Origin: Halobacterium wangiae
Lineage (GTDB): Archaea > Halobacteriota > Halobacteria > Halobacteriales > Halobacteriaceae
Assembly: GCF_021249345.1 (NCBI RefSeq)
Contig: NZ_CP089588.1
Location: 2,170,001-2,234,000, forward strand
DNA length: 64,000 bases
Direction of reading: 5' to 3'
In this document: positions 25,161 through 33,786 of the stretch, piece after piece
How positions within the stretch are numbered: position 1 is the first letter of the stretch
Layout of the letters: every line of letters begins with the position of its first letter
Program-made: the position numbers and the translations under genes
Notes under the pieces: model-generated
Seen by the model: only the letters and a program-made list of their open reading frames with translations
Told to the model about the DNA's origin: nothing
Databases searched by the model: none

Positions 25161-26327
25161 ATGACACGGTCCGTCTGGCTGAAGGCCGACGACGCGGTCG
25201 GCGACTGGGAGACCCGGAAGCGACGCATCACCGCCGGTCTGGAGTCCGGCGTGGACTGGGTGCTGGTCGACGAGGACGACGTCGAGCGGGTCCGCGAACT
25301 CGGCGCCGTTAACGTGGCGGCGTTCCGGGCGGACGACGTGGACGTCATCGACGAGGCCGACCCGAACGAGGACGCCGAACCCGACGCGTGGGTCGTCGGG
25401 AAGGGTGGCGAGGGCGACGGCACCGTCGACCTCCCCACCGACTTCTCCGGGAGCGCGGACCTCTCGGCGCTCCGCCGCGGGAACGCCGACGCGGGCTACG
25501 TCCACATCCTCGGCGAGGAGTACGAGTCGTTCGCGGAGGCCGCCGCCGAGGACGCCGAGTACACGCTCGTCGTGGGGAAGGACTGGACGATCATCCCGCT
25601 GGAGAACCTCATCGCGCGCATCGGCGAGGAGACGACGCTCGTCGCGGGCGTCGAGTCCGCCGAGGAGGCCGAGACGGCCTTCGAGACGCTGGACATCGGC
25701 GCGGACGCCGTCCTCCTCGACAGCGACGACCCGGACGCCATCCGGCGCACCGTCGCCGCTCGCGACGCCGCCGAACGCGAGCAACTCGACATGTCGTGGG
25801 CGACGGTCACGGCCGTCGAGGAGGCGGGGAGTGCGGACCGCGTCTGCGTCGACACCGGGAGCCTGATGGAGGACGACGAGGGGATGCTCGTCGGGTCGAT
25901 GTCACGCGGTCTGTTCTTCGTCCACGCGGAGACGGCGGAGTCGCCGTACGTCGCCTCGCGGCCGTTCCGCGTCAACGCGGGCGCCGTCCACGCCTACGTC
26001 CGCACGCCCGACGGCGGCACGAAGTACCTCGCGGAACTCACCAGCGGCGACGAGGTACAGGTCGTCGACCGCGACGGCCGTACCCGGGCCGCGGTCGTCG
26101 GTCGTGCGAAGATCGAGAAGCGCCCGATGTTCCGCGTGGAGGTCGAGACGGAGGCCGGCGACCGCATCGAGACGCTGCTCCAGAACGCCGAGACCATCAA
26201 GGTCTCCACACGTGAGGGCCGGACGGCCGTCACCGACCTCGAAGCCGGCGACGAAGTTCTGGTCTACCTGGAGGAGGGCGGGCGGCACTTCGGGGAGGCC
26301 ATAGAGGAGCGCATCATCGAGCAGTAA
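25161..26327 (+). CDS. aroB': 3-dehydroquinate synthase II
   Basis: A 388-residue enzyme of the archaeal-type DHQ synthase family, which oxidatively deaminates ADH with NAD+ to 3-dehydroquinate. The opening SVWLKADDAVGDWETRKRRITAGLE, the central TLVVGKDWTIIPLENLIAR, and VDTGSLMEDDEGMLVGSMSRGLFFVHAET with FRVNAGAVHAYVRTP are all family-typical. ATG at 25161; the frame is open further left, but that part overlaps the divergent HTH gene. It works between aroA' (21828) and aroD (27494), both nearby. Confidence 0.93.
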   Translation: MTRSVWLKADDAVGDWETRKRRITAGLESGVDWVLVDEDDVERVRELGAVNVAAFRADDVDVIDEADPNEDAEPDAWVVGKGGEGDGTVDLPTDFSGSADLSALRRGNADAGYVHILGEEYESFAEAAAEDAEYTLVVGKDWTIIPLENLIARIGEETTLVAGVESAEEAETAFETLDIGADAVLLDSDDPDAIRRTVAARDAAEREQLDMSWATVTAVEEAGSADRVCVDTGSLMEDDEGMLVGSMSRGLFFVHAETAESPYVASRPFRVNAGAVHAYVRTPDGGTKYLAELTSGDEVQVVDRDGRTRAAVVGRAKIEKRPMFRVEVETEAGDRIETLLQNAETIKVSTREGRTAVTDLEAGDEVLVYLEEGGRHFGEAIEERIIEQ

Positions 26328-26407
26328 CAGTAGTTGCCACTGCGGTTTCTATGTTCAGAGTCGAGGATGAAACAGACGCTCGATACTAATTCGGAGCGAG
26401 CAGTAGT

Positions 26408-26806
26408 TCATTGATCCTCAAGAAGGAGGACACTGTAAATGTCGCCCTCGAATCGGACATAATAGCCGATAGGACCGTCGGAACCGTTGTATAGCTCACG
26501 ACCCCCAAATTGGTCTGCCAACGTCGACACTTCGTCTGACGACAGGACTCGGCCAGTCCGCTCTCCTGATTCAGATGCATTCCGCAGTTCTGACTGGAGA
26601 ATACCTGCATCTGTGTCCTGCACCTCAGAAGACGGGATAACAGTCGCGTTTTCCGGTGCGTCAGAGACGGGCACCACCCGGAGGGCTCCTCCTCTGTCTA
26701 CTGGCTCGGTGGTTCGATTTGTATCCCCAGGCATCGAACAACCGGCCGTCACCGAGACGAGGAACAAACAGCCGATCAGTACCAGGCCCCTATATCGATA
26801 ACCCAT
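26408..26806 (-). CDS. Predicted haloarchaeal lipoprotein, function unknown
   Basis: A 132-residue secreted protein: charged start MGYRYRG, hydrophobic segment LVLIGCLFLVSV and lipobox TAGC (Cys23), so it is exported, lipid-modified and anchored outside the cell. The mature part is acidic with no recognised domain; it includes SDEVSTLADQFGGRELYN and ends YYVRFEGDIYSVLLLEDQ. Base composition is clearly lower in G+C than neighbours, suggesting transfer. Two bases upstream of its ATG ends a short broken ORF on the same strand, possibly a former operon partner. Confidence 0.75.
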   Translation of the reverse strand: MGYRYRGLVLIGCLFLVSVTAGCSMPGDTNRTTEPVDRGGALRVVPVSDAPENATVIPSSEVQDTDAGILQSELRNASESGERTGRVLSSDEVSTLADQFGGRELYNGSDGPIGYYVRFEGDIYSVLLLEDQ

Positions 26807-26807
26807 A

Positions 26808-26960
26808 CTATACTGTCACATCAGCTTCATTCTCAATGTACTCCATAGTGTTTCCGGCGGAATAATCACGGGGAGCGTCTGCCACACCCTTTGCGTGTAT
26901 CACTCCCTCATCCAACCCCTCAGTCAGATTGTTCGCACAATCACGTCGCAATCTGGTGTT
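26808..26960 (-). pseudogene. 5'-truncated or frameshifted ORF remnant
   Basis: Fifty codons are open from just after a stop at 26961 to TAG at 26808, ending two bases before the lipoprotein ATG. The peptide (LTEGLDEGVIHAKGVADAPRD, then MEYIENEADVTV) looks like real protein, with low G+C codons like the lipoprotein. The only starts are a TTG at 26951 or internal GTG. Just upstream another frame also reads protein-like (FGWPSEIETPDCDVIVRTI) before a stop, so one frameshift would join them. I read it as the tail of a decayed gene; a tiny real gene is the alternative. Confidence 0.4.
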
Positions 26961-27013
26961 TCAATTTCAGACGGCCAACCAAACAAAGAAATCGCGCTAG
27001 CAACTACCGGTAC

Positions 27014-27451
27014 CTACTCGACAGTCGCGTCCTCGGGACTCTCCCGTTCGAAGCGCATCGTACACCACGGACAGAAGTCGAGTTCCGCGTCGAGTTCGCC
27101 GCCGCAGTTCGGACAGTTCTCGGCCGCCGCCTCGCCCGCCATCGCCTCGGCGGCCGCCTTCGCGGCGGCGTCCCGGACGGCGACGAGGTAGGCGTCGGCG
27201 ACGTTCAGCGCGCGCACCGCGAGCAGGCTCAGCGTCACTTCGAGCCCGAAGCTCTCGCTGGCCTCGAGGAGGCCCTCGACGCCGTTGGCGTCGAACGCCT
27301 CGAAGGCCGAGGGTGGGACGACGAGCGCGGCGGTAGCGGCGGCGAGCACGAACCACGCCAGCGCTCGCAGCCACCGCCGGAGGTAGACGTGTCCTAACCC
27401 GGGGTAGACGAGGCCGAGCACGGCCGCGAGGACGCCACGTCGGTTGACCAC
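27014..27451 (-). CDS. Membrane protein with C-terminal zinc ribbon
   Basis: A 145-residue protein. Two to three membrane helices come first (VLAAVLGLVYPGLGHVYL, then ALAWFVLAAATAALVV), then a helical Ala-rich linker, then a zinc ribbon CPNCGGELDAELDFCPWC near the C-terminus. This arrangement (PGLGHVYL plus zinc ribbon) is common among haloarchaeal proteins of unknown function. GTG start at 27451. It lies between the A+T-rich island and aroD and has ordinary high G+C, so it belongs to the backbone. Confidence 0.75.
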   Translation of the reverse strand: MVNRRGVLAAVLGLVYPGLGHVYLRRWLRALAWFVLAAATAALVVPPSAFEAFDANGVEGLLEASESFGLEVTLSLLAVRALNVADAYLVAVRDAAAKAAAEAMAGEAAAENCPNCGGELDAELDFCPWCTMRFERESPEDATVE

Positions 27452-27493
27452 AGTTACCTCACCTCGGCACCCCGTACTCCTAAACCCACCGAA

Positions 27494-28159
27494 CTACTGG
27501 AGGTCTGCGACGAGTTCGCGGAGCGTCGCGGCGTCGTACTGTCCGGGCGCCGTCGCGTCCGCGGCGTCGACCGGCGCGTAGCCGATTCTCGACCCGTACA
27601 GCGGCGCGACGGCGCGCGTGTGACGCCCCGCCTCCCCCATCGCCATCGTCGCGACGGTCATGCCAGCCGCGCTGTACTCGTGAGTCACTCGCAGCAGGTC
27701 GAGTGCGTCACCCCGGTCCTCGGCGGTGACCGCGAGTTTCCCGACGTCGCCGAGCGAGCACGCCTCGCCGAGCGTCTCCGCGAGGTCCGAGAGCTCCGGC
27801 GTCCCCTCGAAGTCATGGGCGGAGACGATCGTCGTGGTCTCCGTCGAACGGGCGGCGGCGAGCGCCTCCGCGCCGTCGTCGGTGAGCGCGGCGAGTTCGA
27901 TGTCGACGGCGTCCACGCAGTCCATGCGTGCGGCCTCGGAGAGTGCGTCGATGCGGCCCGAGTCCTCGGCCTCGCCGCCCTCCCACTCGGGTCGGTTGGT
28001 GGCGATGAGCGGGAGTTCGCCGTCGTAGTCGTCGAGCGCCTCAAGCGGGTCGCTCGCCAGGTCCATGCGGAACTCGACGGCGTCCGCCTGCTCGCGGGCC
28101 GCCGCCTCGTCGGCGAGGTCCGAGACGCTCGCCGCGAGCACGAAGTCACTGAAGTCCAT
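27494..28159 (-). CDS. aroD: 3-dehydroquinate dehydratase, type I
   Basis: A 221-residue TIM-barrel enzyme that dehydrates 3-dehydroquinate to 3-dehydroshikimate by a Schiff-base mechanism. The general base is H115 ([11 protein letters not shown]) and the Schiff-base lysine K141 ([10 protein letters not shown]); AVEFRMDLA near 27-35 and the C-terminal GSRIGYAPV and APGQ complete the site. The frame runs on far upstream, but ATG 28159 gives the family length. It follows tfb on the same strand with 35 bases between. With aroA' and aroB' it gives three consecutive pathway steps. Confidence 0.94.
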   Translation of the reverse strand: MDFSDFVLAASVSDLADEAAAREQADAVEFRMDLASDPLEALDDYDGELPLIATNRPEWEGGEAEDSGRIDALSEAARMDCVDAVDIELAALTDDGAEALAAARSTETTTIVSAHDFEGTPELSDLAETLGEACSLGDVGKLAVTAEDRGDALDLLRVTHEYSAAGMTVATMAMGEAGRHTRAVAPLYGSRIGYAPVDAADATAPGQYDAATLRELVADLQ

Positions 28160-28194
28160 ACCGCCCACACTCGTGGCCAGCGGGAAAAACCTCT

Positions 28195-29148
28195 CTAGAC
28201 CGGAATCGTCTCTTCGGCCTCGAGGAGTTCGTGGTAGCGGTTGCGGATGGTGACCTCGGAGATGTCCGCGACCTCCGAGACCTTCGCCTGCGTCGTCTTC
28301 TCGTTGGTGAGCAGCGCGGCGGCGTAGACGGCGGCCGCGGCGAGGCCGACCGGCGACTTGCCGGAGTGGACGCCCTTGTCCTTGGCCGTCTTCAGGAGTT
28401 CGCGGGCGCGGTGGGAGGCCTCGTCGGAGAGCTCCAGCGAGGACGCGAACCGCGGCACGTAGCTCTCGGGGTCCGCGGGCGCGACCTCCAGGCCGAGTTC
28501 GCGGATGACGTAGCGGTAGGTGCGCGCGATCTCGGCCTTCTCGACGCGGCTCACGTCCGCGATCTCGTCGAGGCTGCGGGGCACGCCGGCCTGGCGCGCG
28601 GCGGCGTAGACACAGGAGGTGGCGACGCCCTCGATGGAACGACCCGGCAGCAGGTCCTCTTCGAGCGCGCGGCGGTAGATGACCGACGCCGTCTCGCGGA
28701 CGCTGTCCGGGAGGCCCTGGGCGGACGCCATGCGGTCGATCTCGCCGAGTGCCTGCTTGAGGTTGCGCTCCTTGGCGTCGCGGGTGCGGAAGCGCTCGTT
28801 CCACTTGCGCAGGCGCTGCATCTTCTGGCGCTGGTTGCTCGACAGGGAGTTGCCGTACGCGTCCTTGTCGCGCCAGTCGATGTTCGTGGACAGTCCCTTG
28901 TCGTGCATCGTGTTCGTCGTCGGCGCGCCGACGCGGGACTTCTGGTCTTTCTCCTTGGAGTCGAACGCGCGCCACTCCGGCCCGCGGTCGATGCCGTCCT
29001 CCTCGACCACGAGGCCGCAGTCCGCGCAGACCGACTCGCCGTGCTCCTCGTCCTCGACGACCAGCCCGTCGCACTCTGGGCAGCCGTCCGTCGTCTCCGT
29101 CTCGTCTGTGCGCTCCCGCTCTCGGGAACGCAGGCGTGTGTCTGTCAT
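28195..29148 (-). CDS. tfb: Transcription initiation factor IIB (TFB)
   Basis: A 317-residue general transcription factor. The N-terminal zinc ribbon has C23, C26, C41 and C44 ([16 protein letters not shown]), followed by the B-finger region [10 protein letters not shown] and two cyclin-like repeats (about 115-205 and 215-310; [17 protein letters not shown] and [14 protein letters not shown]). It recruits RNA polymerase to TBP-bound promoters. Haloarchaea have several TFBs; which paralog this is cannot be told without alignment. Located upstream of aroD on the same strand. Confidence 0.95.
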   Translation of the reverse strand: MTDTRLRSRERERTDETETTDGCPECDGLVVEDEEHGESVCADCGLVVEEDGIDRGPEWRAFDSKEKDQKSRVGAPTTNTMHDKGLSTNIDWRDKDAYGNSLSSNQRQKMQRLRKWNERFRTRDAKERNLKQALGEIDRMASAQGLPDSVRETASVIYRRALEEDLLPGRSIEGVATSCVYAAARQAGVPRSLDEIADVSRVEKAEIARTYRYVIRELGLEVAPADPESYVPRFASSLELSDEASHRARELLKTAKDKGVHSGKSPVGLAAAAVYAAALLTNEKTTQAKVSEVADISEVTIRNRYHELLEAEETIPV

Positions 29149-29255
29149 GTGGCGTACATCCCCCGGAAAACCGGATGAGTCGTGGACAACTCGTTAGCCC
29201 AAAGCTCACTTAATGGTTCCGGAGACGTGGCGTCCGAAATCGCCAGAACACGTCA

Positions 29256-29264
29256 ACTTTTACC
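29256..29264 (+). promoter_or_regulatory. TATA-like box of BtuF-like gene
   Basis: ACTTTTACC is centred about 26 bases before the ATG at 29286, fitting a leaderless start. Confidence 0.55.
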
Positions 29265-29285
29265 ACGCAACCCGAACGGTCGTTC

Positions 29286-29996
29286 ATGCACGTCGTCTCG
29301 CTCGCGCCGAGCGCCACCGCAACGGTCGCCGCACTCGACGGCGCCGACAGATTGGTCGGCGTCACGACATATTGCCGTGTGGAGGCGCCGGTGGTCGGTG
29401 GGTGGCTCAACCCGGACTACGACCGCGTCGCCGACTACGACCCCGACGTCGTCCTGACGAGCGACGACCTCCAGCGCGATATCCGGGACGAACTCTGCGA
29501 CCGCGGCTTCGACGTTGCCCACGTCGAACCGTCGACGCTCGACGAGGTACTCGCGTCGTTCACCGAGATCGGGGCGGCCGTCGGACTCCCCGACGCCGGC
29601 GAGCGACTCGAGGCCGAGAGCCGCGAGCGCGTCGCGGCAGTCCGTCGCGACGCTCCCGACGACGGGCCCGTGGTCTACTGCGAGGAGTGGTCGGACCCGC
29701 CGATGGCGGCGGGCAACTGGGTGCCCGACGTGGTCGAGGCTGCCGGCGGCCGCTACCCGTTCGTCGACGCCGGCGAGCGCTCCCGAGAGATCGACGGGGA
29801 CACCGTCGAACACGCCGACCCCGGCCACGCCGTCGTCCACGTCTGCGGGAAGGGAGAGCGGGTGGACGCGGACCCCGCCGCCCGCTGGGGCCTGGACGCC
29901 GACGTCCACGTCGTCGACGACAGCCTGCTCAACCAGCCGAGTCCCCGACTGCTCGACGGCCTCGAGACGCTCGCGGCGACGCTCCGGGACGACTAA
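29286..29996 (+). CDS. BtuF-like helical-backbone metal receptor without signal peptide
   Basis: A 236-residue protein of the periplasmic-binding-protein III fold: VSLAPSATATVAALDGADRLVGVTTYC is the typical start of the BtuF/FhuD group, followed by YDPDVVLTSDD and a long central helix. There is no signal peptide or lipobox, and no permease or ATPase gene adjoins, so it is probably cytosolic and not part of an ABC importer. Cobalamin or corrinoid binding is the usual family role. It may be co-transcribed with the DUF84 gene 25 bases downstream. Confidence 0.78.
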   Translation: MHVVSLAPSATATVAALDGADRLVGVTTYCRVEAPVVGGWLNPDYDRVADYDPDVVLTSDDLQRDIRDELCDRGFDVAHVEPSTLDEVLASFTEIGAAVGLPDAGERLEAESRERVAAVRRDAPDDGPVVYCEEWSDPPMAAGNWVPDVVEAAGGRYPFVDAGERSREIDGDTVEHADPGHAVVHVCGKGERVDADPAARWGLDADVHVVDDSLLNQPSPRLLDGLETLAATLRDD

Positions 29997-30021
29997 GGGC
30001 CACCGTCCCCCTCCACTCTCC

Positions 30022-30519
30022 ATGCGAGTAGCAGTCGGTTCGGGGAACCCGGTGAAGCGTGCAGCCGTCGCGGCGGCGCTGCCGGACGCGACGGTCGAGG
30101 CCGTCCCGGTCGACAGCGGCGTCCCCGAGCAACCGTGGGGCGACGACGAGACGGTCGAGGGGGCACGCAACCGCGCGCAGCGAGCGCTGGGCGAGGGATA
30201 CGACCTCGGGGTCGGACTGGAAGGGGGAGTGCACCAGCGGGGCGGGTCGCTCTTCCTCGTCATGTGGGCGGCGGCGACGGACGGCGAGCGCATCGAGGTC
30301 GGCGGCGGGCCGCGACTCCGACTCCCCGACGACGTGGCCGGACGGCTCCGCGACGGCGACGAACTGGGTCCCGTGATGGACGATCTCCTCGACACGTCGG
30401 GCGTCGCGGAGAATCAGGGCGCGGCGGGCGTCCTCACTGCCGGGACGACCGACAGAACAGAAGCGCTCCGGACGGCGGTGGCGGGCGCGCTCGGACCGTT
30501 CCTCACCGAGTACTACTAG
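30022..30519 (+). CDS. DUF84 non-canonical purine NTP phosphatase (YjjX-like)
   Basis: A 165-residue house-cleaning phosphatase of the ITPase fold. The opening RVAVGSGNPVKRAAV binds the triphosphate, PWGDDETVEGARNRAQ carries acidic metal ligands, and DLGVGLEGGV is the family core. Relatives hydrolyse ITP and XTP to keep them out of nucleic acid. ATG at 30022; the frame is open further upstream inside the previous gene. Its last four bases overlap the end of the convergent AglD-like gene. Confidence 0.88.
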   Translation: MRVAVGSGNPVKRAAVAAALPDATVEAVPVDSGVPEQPWGDDETVEGARNRAQRALGEGYDLGVGLEGGVHQRGGSLFLVMWAAATDGERIEVGGGPRLRLPDDVAGRLRDGDELGPVMDDLLDTSGVAENQGAAGVLTAGTTDRTEALRTAVAGALGPFLTEYY

Positions 30520-32351
30520 TCCTCGGCCGACGGCGTCTCGGCGTCGAGGTCGCGCTCGGTGCCGTCGACGGCCTCGGTCAGGGAGACGTTCAGCGACATC
30601 ATCGACGCCGCACCGCCGGCGACGGTGACGAGGTTCTTCACGATGTGGTCGACGATGGCGACGCCGACCGCCGTCCCGAAGGCGACGGGGAGCAGCGTGG
30701 AGACGATCGCCGCGAACGCCGCCTCGTAGATGCCGATACCGCCCGGCGGACCGGGGATCACCTTCGCGAGGTTGCCGACGCTGACGGCGAAGAACCCCAC
30801 CGCGAGCAGGCTCACCAGCGAGAGGTCGAGGCCGAACGCGAGGAAGACGAGGAGCGCGGTCGCCACGTCGATGGTCCAGATGAGAACGCTCGACGCGCCG
30901 ATACGGGCGAACGCGGGGCCGTCGCCGGCGACCTGCTGGATGTCCCCGACGAAGGACTCGAAGACGCTCGCGACGAGTTCCGTGTACGAGTCGTCGCTCG
31001 CCCAGTTGACGACACGGCGCACGTAGTTCGAGTCCGAGCGCGCGGACCAGACGATGGCGACGACGGACGCGATGGCGAGCGCGCCGACGACGGAGGCGAC
31101 GACGACCGCCTGCTGGACCGCCCGTGACTCCTGGCCGGCCAGCCCCTGGCCCGACGCGGTCGCCGCGAGTTCGGCGAGCGTCGACGGCGAGAACGCCGCG
31201 AGCGCGACGAGCACGCTGCCCGCGAGCACCGTGATGGTGAGCAGGTCGAAGACGCGCTCGACGGCCAGCGACGCGAACCCGGTCGTGTAGGGGACGCTGC
31301 GCCGGGCCTTCACGACGTACGCGCGGATGGCGTCGCCGGCCCGCGCGGGGATGACCAGGTTCCCGGTCTGACTGATGAACACCGCGCCCGTCAGGAAGCC
31401 GACACCCTCCCGGTAGCCGAGTTCGGAGAGGATGTCGCGGTAGCGGAGGCCGCGGAGCGGCCAGGAGAGCAGGTAGACGGCGGCGCCCGCGCCGACGAGT
31501 GCTGGGTCGGCGTTCGAGACGGCGTCGACGAACGCGTCCACGTCGATGTAGACGAACATCAGCGCGAACGCCGCGATCGAGAGCAGCGTGCCGACGACCA
31601 TCCCCGTGCGGCGGTTGGCGTACGGGCTGACGGAGAACTCCCAGAAGCAGCGCAGGATCTGGCTCCCCATCCCGAAGACGTCCCGCACGAGGTCGACCTT
31701 CGAGTCGCCCTTCGGCTCCCAGTCTACGGCGAACTCCTTCACGCGGAAGCCCCGGCGCTGGGCCCGCACGAGCATCTCCGTGTCCCAGAACCAATGTTCG
31801 TCCTCGACGTCGTCGACCAGCGACTCGAAGGCCTCGCGGCTGAACGCCTTGAACCCACACTGGTGGTCGCGGAGGCCCGAACGCAGCAGCGTGCGCACTG
31901 AGAGGTTGAACCCCCGCGAGGGAACGCCGCGCTTCGCCGGGCGGTCTGCGGTGTTGTCGGGCATCCACCGCGACCCGGTCGCCACGTCGTACTCGCCCGA
32001 GCGCACGCTCTCGACGAGTTCCTCCAGGTGGCGCATGTCCGTCGCCATGTCCGTGTCGAAGTAGACCAGCGTGTCGCCGCGGGCGTCCGCGAACGCGGCG
32101 TTCAGCGCGCCGCCGCGCCCGAGTCGTTCGTCGCTGTGGAAGTGTTGGACGCGGTCGTCCGCGGCCGCCAGGCGGTCCGCGATGGCCGGCGTCTCGTCCT
32201 CGCAGCCGTCCTCCGCGACGACCACTTCGTAGCTACCCTCCGGGAGGAACCCGCCGAGGGTGTCGAGTGTCGTCCGCACCGTCGTCTCGATCGTGGCCGC
32301 CTCGTTGTAGGCGGGGAGGACGACACTCACCTCGACGGCGGAATCGCTCAT
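30516..32351 (-). CDS. AglD-like fusion: GT2 glycosyltransferase plus flippase-like membrane domain
   Basis: A 611-residue two-part protein. Residues 1-230 are a GT2 domain: SVVLPAYNEAATIETTV, VVVAEDGCEDET, YFDTDMATD (DxD motif) and GFKAFSREAF. Residues about 245-590 are a lysylphosphatidylglycerol-synthase-type membrane region with eight or so helices (PGPPGGIGIYEAA near 505 is the signature). The architecture matches Haloferax AglD, which charges dolichol phosphate with the last mannose of the S-layer N-glycan. A GTACTTACA box sits about 29 bases upstream. Other agl genes are absent here, so the exact role is inferred. Confidence 0.85.
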   Translation of the reverse strand: MSDSAVEVSVVLPAYNEAATIETTVRTTLDTLGGFLPEGSYEVVVAEDGCEDETPAIADRLAAADDRVQHFHSDERLGRGGALNAAFADARGDTLVYFDTDMATDMRHLEELVESVRSGEYDVATGSRWMPDNTADRPAKRGVPSRGFNLSVRTLLRSGLRDHQCGFKAFSREAFESLVDDVEDEHWFWDTEMLVRAQRRGFRVKEFAVDWEPKGDSKVDLVRDVFGMGSQILRCFWEFSVSPYANRRTGMVVGTLLSIAAFALMFVYIDVDAFVDAVSNADPALVGAGAAVYLLSWPLRGLRYRDILSELGYREGVGFLTGAVFISQTGNLVIPARAGDAIRAYVVKARRSVPYTTGFASLAVERVFDLLTITVLAGSVLVALAAFSPSTLAELAATASGQGLAGQESRAVQQAVVVASVVGALAIASVVAIVWSARSDSNYVRRVVNWASDDSYTELVASVFESFVGDIQQVAGDGPAFARIGASSVLIWTIDVATALLVFLAFGLDLSLVSLLAVGFFAVSVGNLAKVIPGPPGGIGIYEAAFAAIVSTLLPVAFGTAVGVAIVDHIVKNLVTVAGGAASMMSLNVSLTEAVDGTERDLDAETPSAED

Positions 32352-32648
32352 TGGTCAAGCAGTCGGCTCGAAGCCTGTAAGTACCTTCTGTCTCAGTTCG
32401 GCCGCTGCCGACCGAGGACGGGCGGTAGCGGGCTGTACGTCGAGTGAGCCACCACTACCAGCGACGTAGTTACCAGCTACCGGCGAGTAGGCGTCTCGAA
32501 CTGCGTAACCGGTTGTTAACCGCACCTACCAACCGGGGTGGTCCCCGGGCCAAACGCCCACCCCTCGAACGACGAAAAACGCAAGACAGAAGCGAGTTTT
32601 ACCGCCCGTACCAAATCCCTCTTGGGTGGACAGTACGACCCTACGAGT
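32352..32648. other. 297-base divergent intergenic region
   Basis: No plausible ORF. On the left, GTACTTACA (minus strand, 32376-32384) is the promoter of the AglD-like gene. On the right, GTTTTACC (about 32596-32603) serves the small winged-helix gene with a leader of about 20 bases. Between them are several AACCG-rich dyads (around 32508-32525: AACCGGTT followed by GTTAACC) and a near-perfect stem CCGCTGCCG/CGGTAGCGG near 32402-32435. The function of these dyads is unknown. Confidence 0.5.
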
Positions 32649-32888
32649 ATGAGCGCGACTGCCGCGGCGACGGCGTCACTCACCCCCAAACAGCACCGCA
32701 TCCTCGACTACCTGCGGGACCACGCCGACGAACGGACCTACTTCAAGTCACGGCTCATCGGCGACGAACTCGAACTCTCCGCGAAGGAGGTCGGCGCGAA
32801 CATGCCCGCCATCGAGAACGGCGAGTTCGACGTGGACGTCGAACGCTGGGGCTACTCCTCGAGCACCACGTGGAAGGTCGAGGCCTGA
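32649..32888 (+). CDS. DUF7123-like small winged-helix protein
   Basis: A 79-residue single-domain protein. SLTPKQHRILDYLRDHADERTYFKSRLIGDELELSAKEVGANM is a winged-helix core and the end (GYSSSTTWKVEA) forms the wing strands. I recall a conserved haloarchaeal family of this size with the same TPKQ and TYFKSRLIG elements (DUF7123). It could bind DNA or RNA; no target is known. ATG at 32649 is about 46 bases after the TATA-like GTTTTACC. Converges with the HTH gene at 33093. Confidence 0.8.
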   Translation: MSATAAATASLTPKQHRILDYLRDHADERTYFKSRLIGDELELSAKEVGANMPAIENGEFDVDVERWGYSSSTTWKVEA

Positions 32889-33010
32889 CCCGGCCGTCCC
32901 ACCCCACCACCTCGTTCCGTCCCGGTTCCGGGCCCGTCATCCACCCGGAGCCACCCTGGATGCTCGCAGCGTCACGCTCTCGGCGGTCACCCGCCACAGT
33001 ATCTGTCACT

Positions 33011-33030
33011 CGCGGTCCACCCGGACCGCG
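33011..33030. terminator. Perfect hairpin between convergent genes
   Basis: CGCGGTCC-ACCC-GGACCGCG, eight paired bases and a four-base loop, in the 200-base gap between the convergent DUF7123-like and double winged-helix genes. Followed by GTCGTTCTTC on the plus strand, a weak T-rich tail. A bidirectional terminator is the likeliest role. Confidence 0.45.
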
Positions 33031-33092
33031 GTCGTTCTTCACCGTCCAGCGCCGCTGCTGTGCGACCGTGTCACGGGAGAACTGCCGACCGC

Positions 33093-33698
33093 TCAGGGGT
33101 CGTAGGAGAGCAGGTCGGCCGCTTCGCCGGCGAACTCCGCGGCGTTCGCGTCGAAGGAGTCGGCGTACCGCACGAGCAGCGTGACCAGGGTCTCGGGCTC
33201 CTCGATGGCGTAGCCGTCCGCTCGCGAGAGGAGGCCCGCGTCCTCTAGCTGGGCGGCGTACTTGCTGACTGTCGCTCGCGAGACGTCGAGAGCTGCGGCG
33301 ATATCGCCGCCAGTCGCGTCGGGGTCCCGGAGCAACTCGACGACCATCCCGCGCGGGGTGTCCCGGCGGAGGTAGCCCAGCGCGCGGCGCTCGAACGGCG
33401 AGAACCGGCCCGCGGGGTACAGCCGGCGGTAGTCGCCGTCGCGCTCGCTCTCGACGACGCCGTCGTCGAGCAGGCGCTTGAGGTGGTGCTGGGTCTCCCC
33501 GGTGCCGAGTTTGAGGTCGTCCCGGAGCTTCGAGAAGTGCGCACCCGGCGTCGTCGTGAGGTAGCCGGTGATGGCGTCACGGACGTCGCTGTCGTCGCTG
33601 GCCTGCGCGTCGTCGCCAGCGAACCGGGTCAGCGGGCTCGCTGCGCCGACGGCGGCGAACCGACGGAGCGTCGAGCGCTTGTCCTCGTCGATGCCCAT
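33093..33698 (-). CDS. Double winged-helix transcriptional regulator
   Basis: A 201-residue haloarchaeal regulator with two winged helices: residues about 38-95 (LTTTPGAHFSKLRDDLKLGTGETQHHLKRLLDDGVV) and about 105-165 (DTPRGMVVELLRDPDATGGDIAAALDVSRATVSKYAAQLEDAGLL). This tandem type is plentiful in haloarchaea and usually works without a known ligand. There is a CCCTTTTC TATA-like element about 30 bases upstream. No obvious target lies beside it; the SPFH-NfeD cluster is next on the same strand but 90 bases away upstream. Confidence 0.8.
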   Translation of the reverse strand: MGIDEDKRSTLRRFAAVGAASPLTRFAGDDAQASDDSDVRDAITGYLTTTPGAHFSKLRDDLKLGTGETQHHLKRLLDDGVVESERDGDYRRLYPAGRFSPFERRALGYLRRDTPRGMVVELLRDPDATGGDIAAALDVSRATVSKYAAQLEDAGLLSRADGYAIEEPETLVTLLVRYADSFDANAAEFAGEAADLLSYDP

Positions 33699-33786
33699 TC
33701 GACTCCGGGTAGGTGGTCCGCAGAGAAAAGGGTTCGGTACGCTTGGACTACCGGGCCAGTACGGGACTGGCGGGAGGAGGGACCCG

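Larger units (their letters stand above)
26330..27007. other. A+T-rich island bounded by a short inverted repeat
   Basis: Between the aroB' stop and the next gene the base composition drops to about half G+C against the very G+C-rich surroundings, and codons ending in A or T become common. It carries a lipoprotein gene, a fragmentary ORF and no recognisable transposase. GTAGTTGC at 26330-26337 and its inverse GCAACTAC at 27000-27007 lie almost exactly at the edges. Recent transfer or loss of an inserted element is plausible; eight-base ends could be chance. Confidence 0.45.

Noticed and set aside
26891-27397. 168-codon plus-strand open frame across the A+T-rich island edge
   Set aside because: It crosses a clear composition boundary and is antisense to the zinc-ribbon membrane protein; no protein-like features.
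29929-31968. Open frame of about 680 codons overlapping the AglD-like gene on the same strand in another frame
   Set aside because: Arg/Gly/Pro-rich composition typical of a shifted frame; the GT2-flippase reading has clear motifs.
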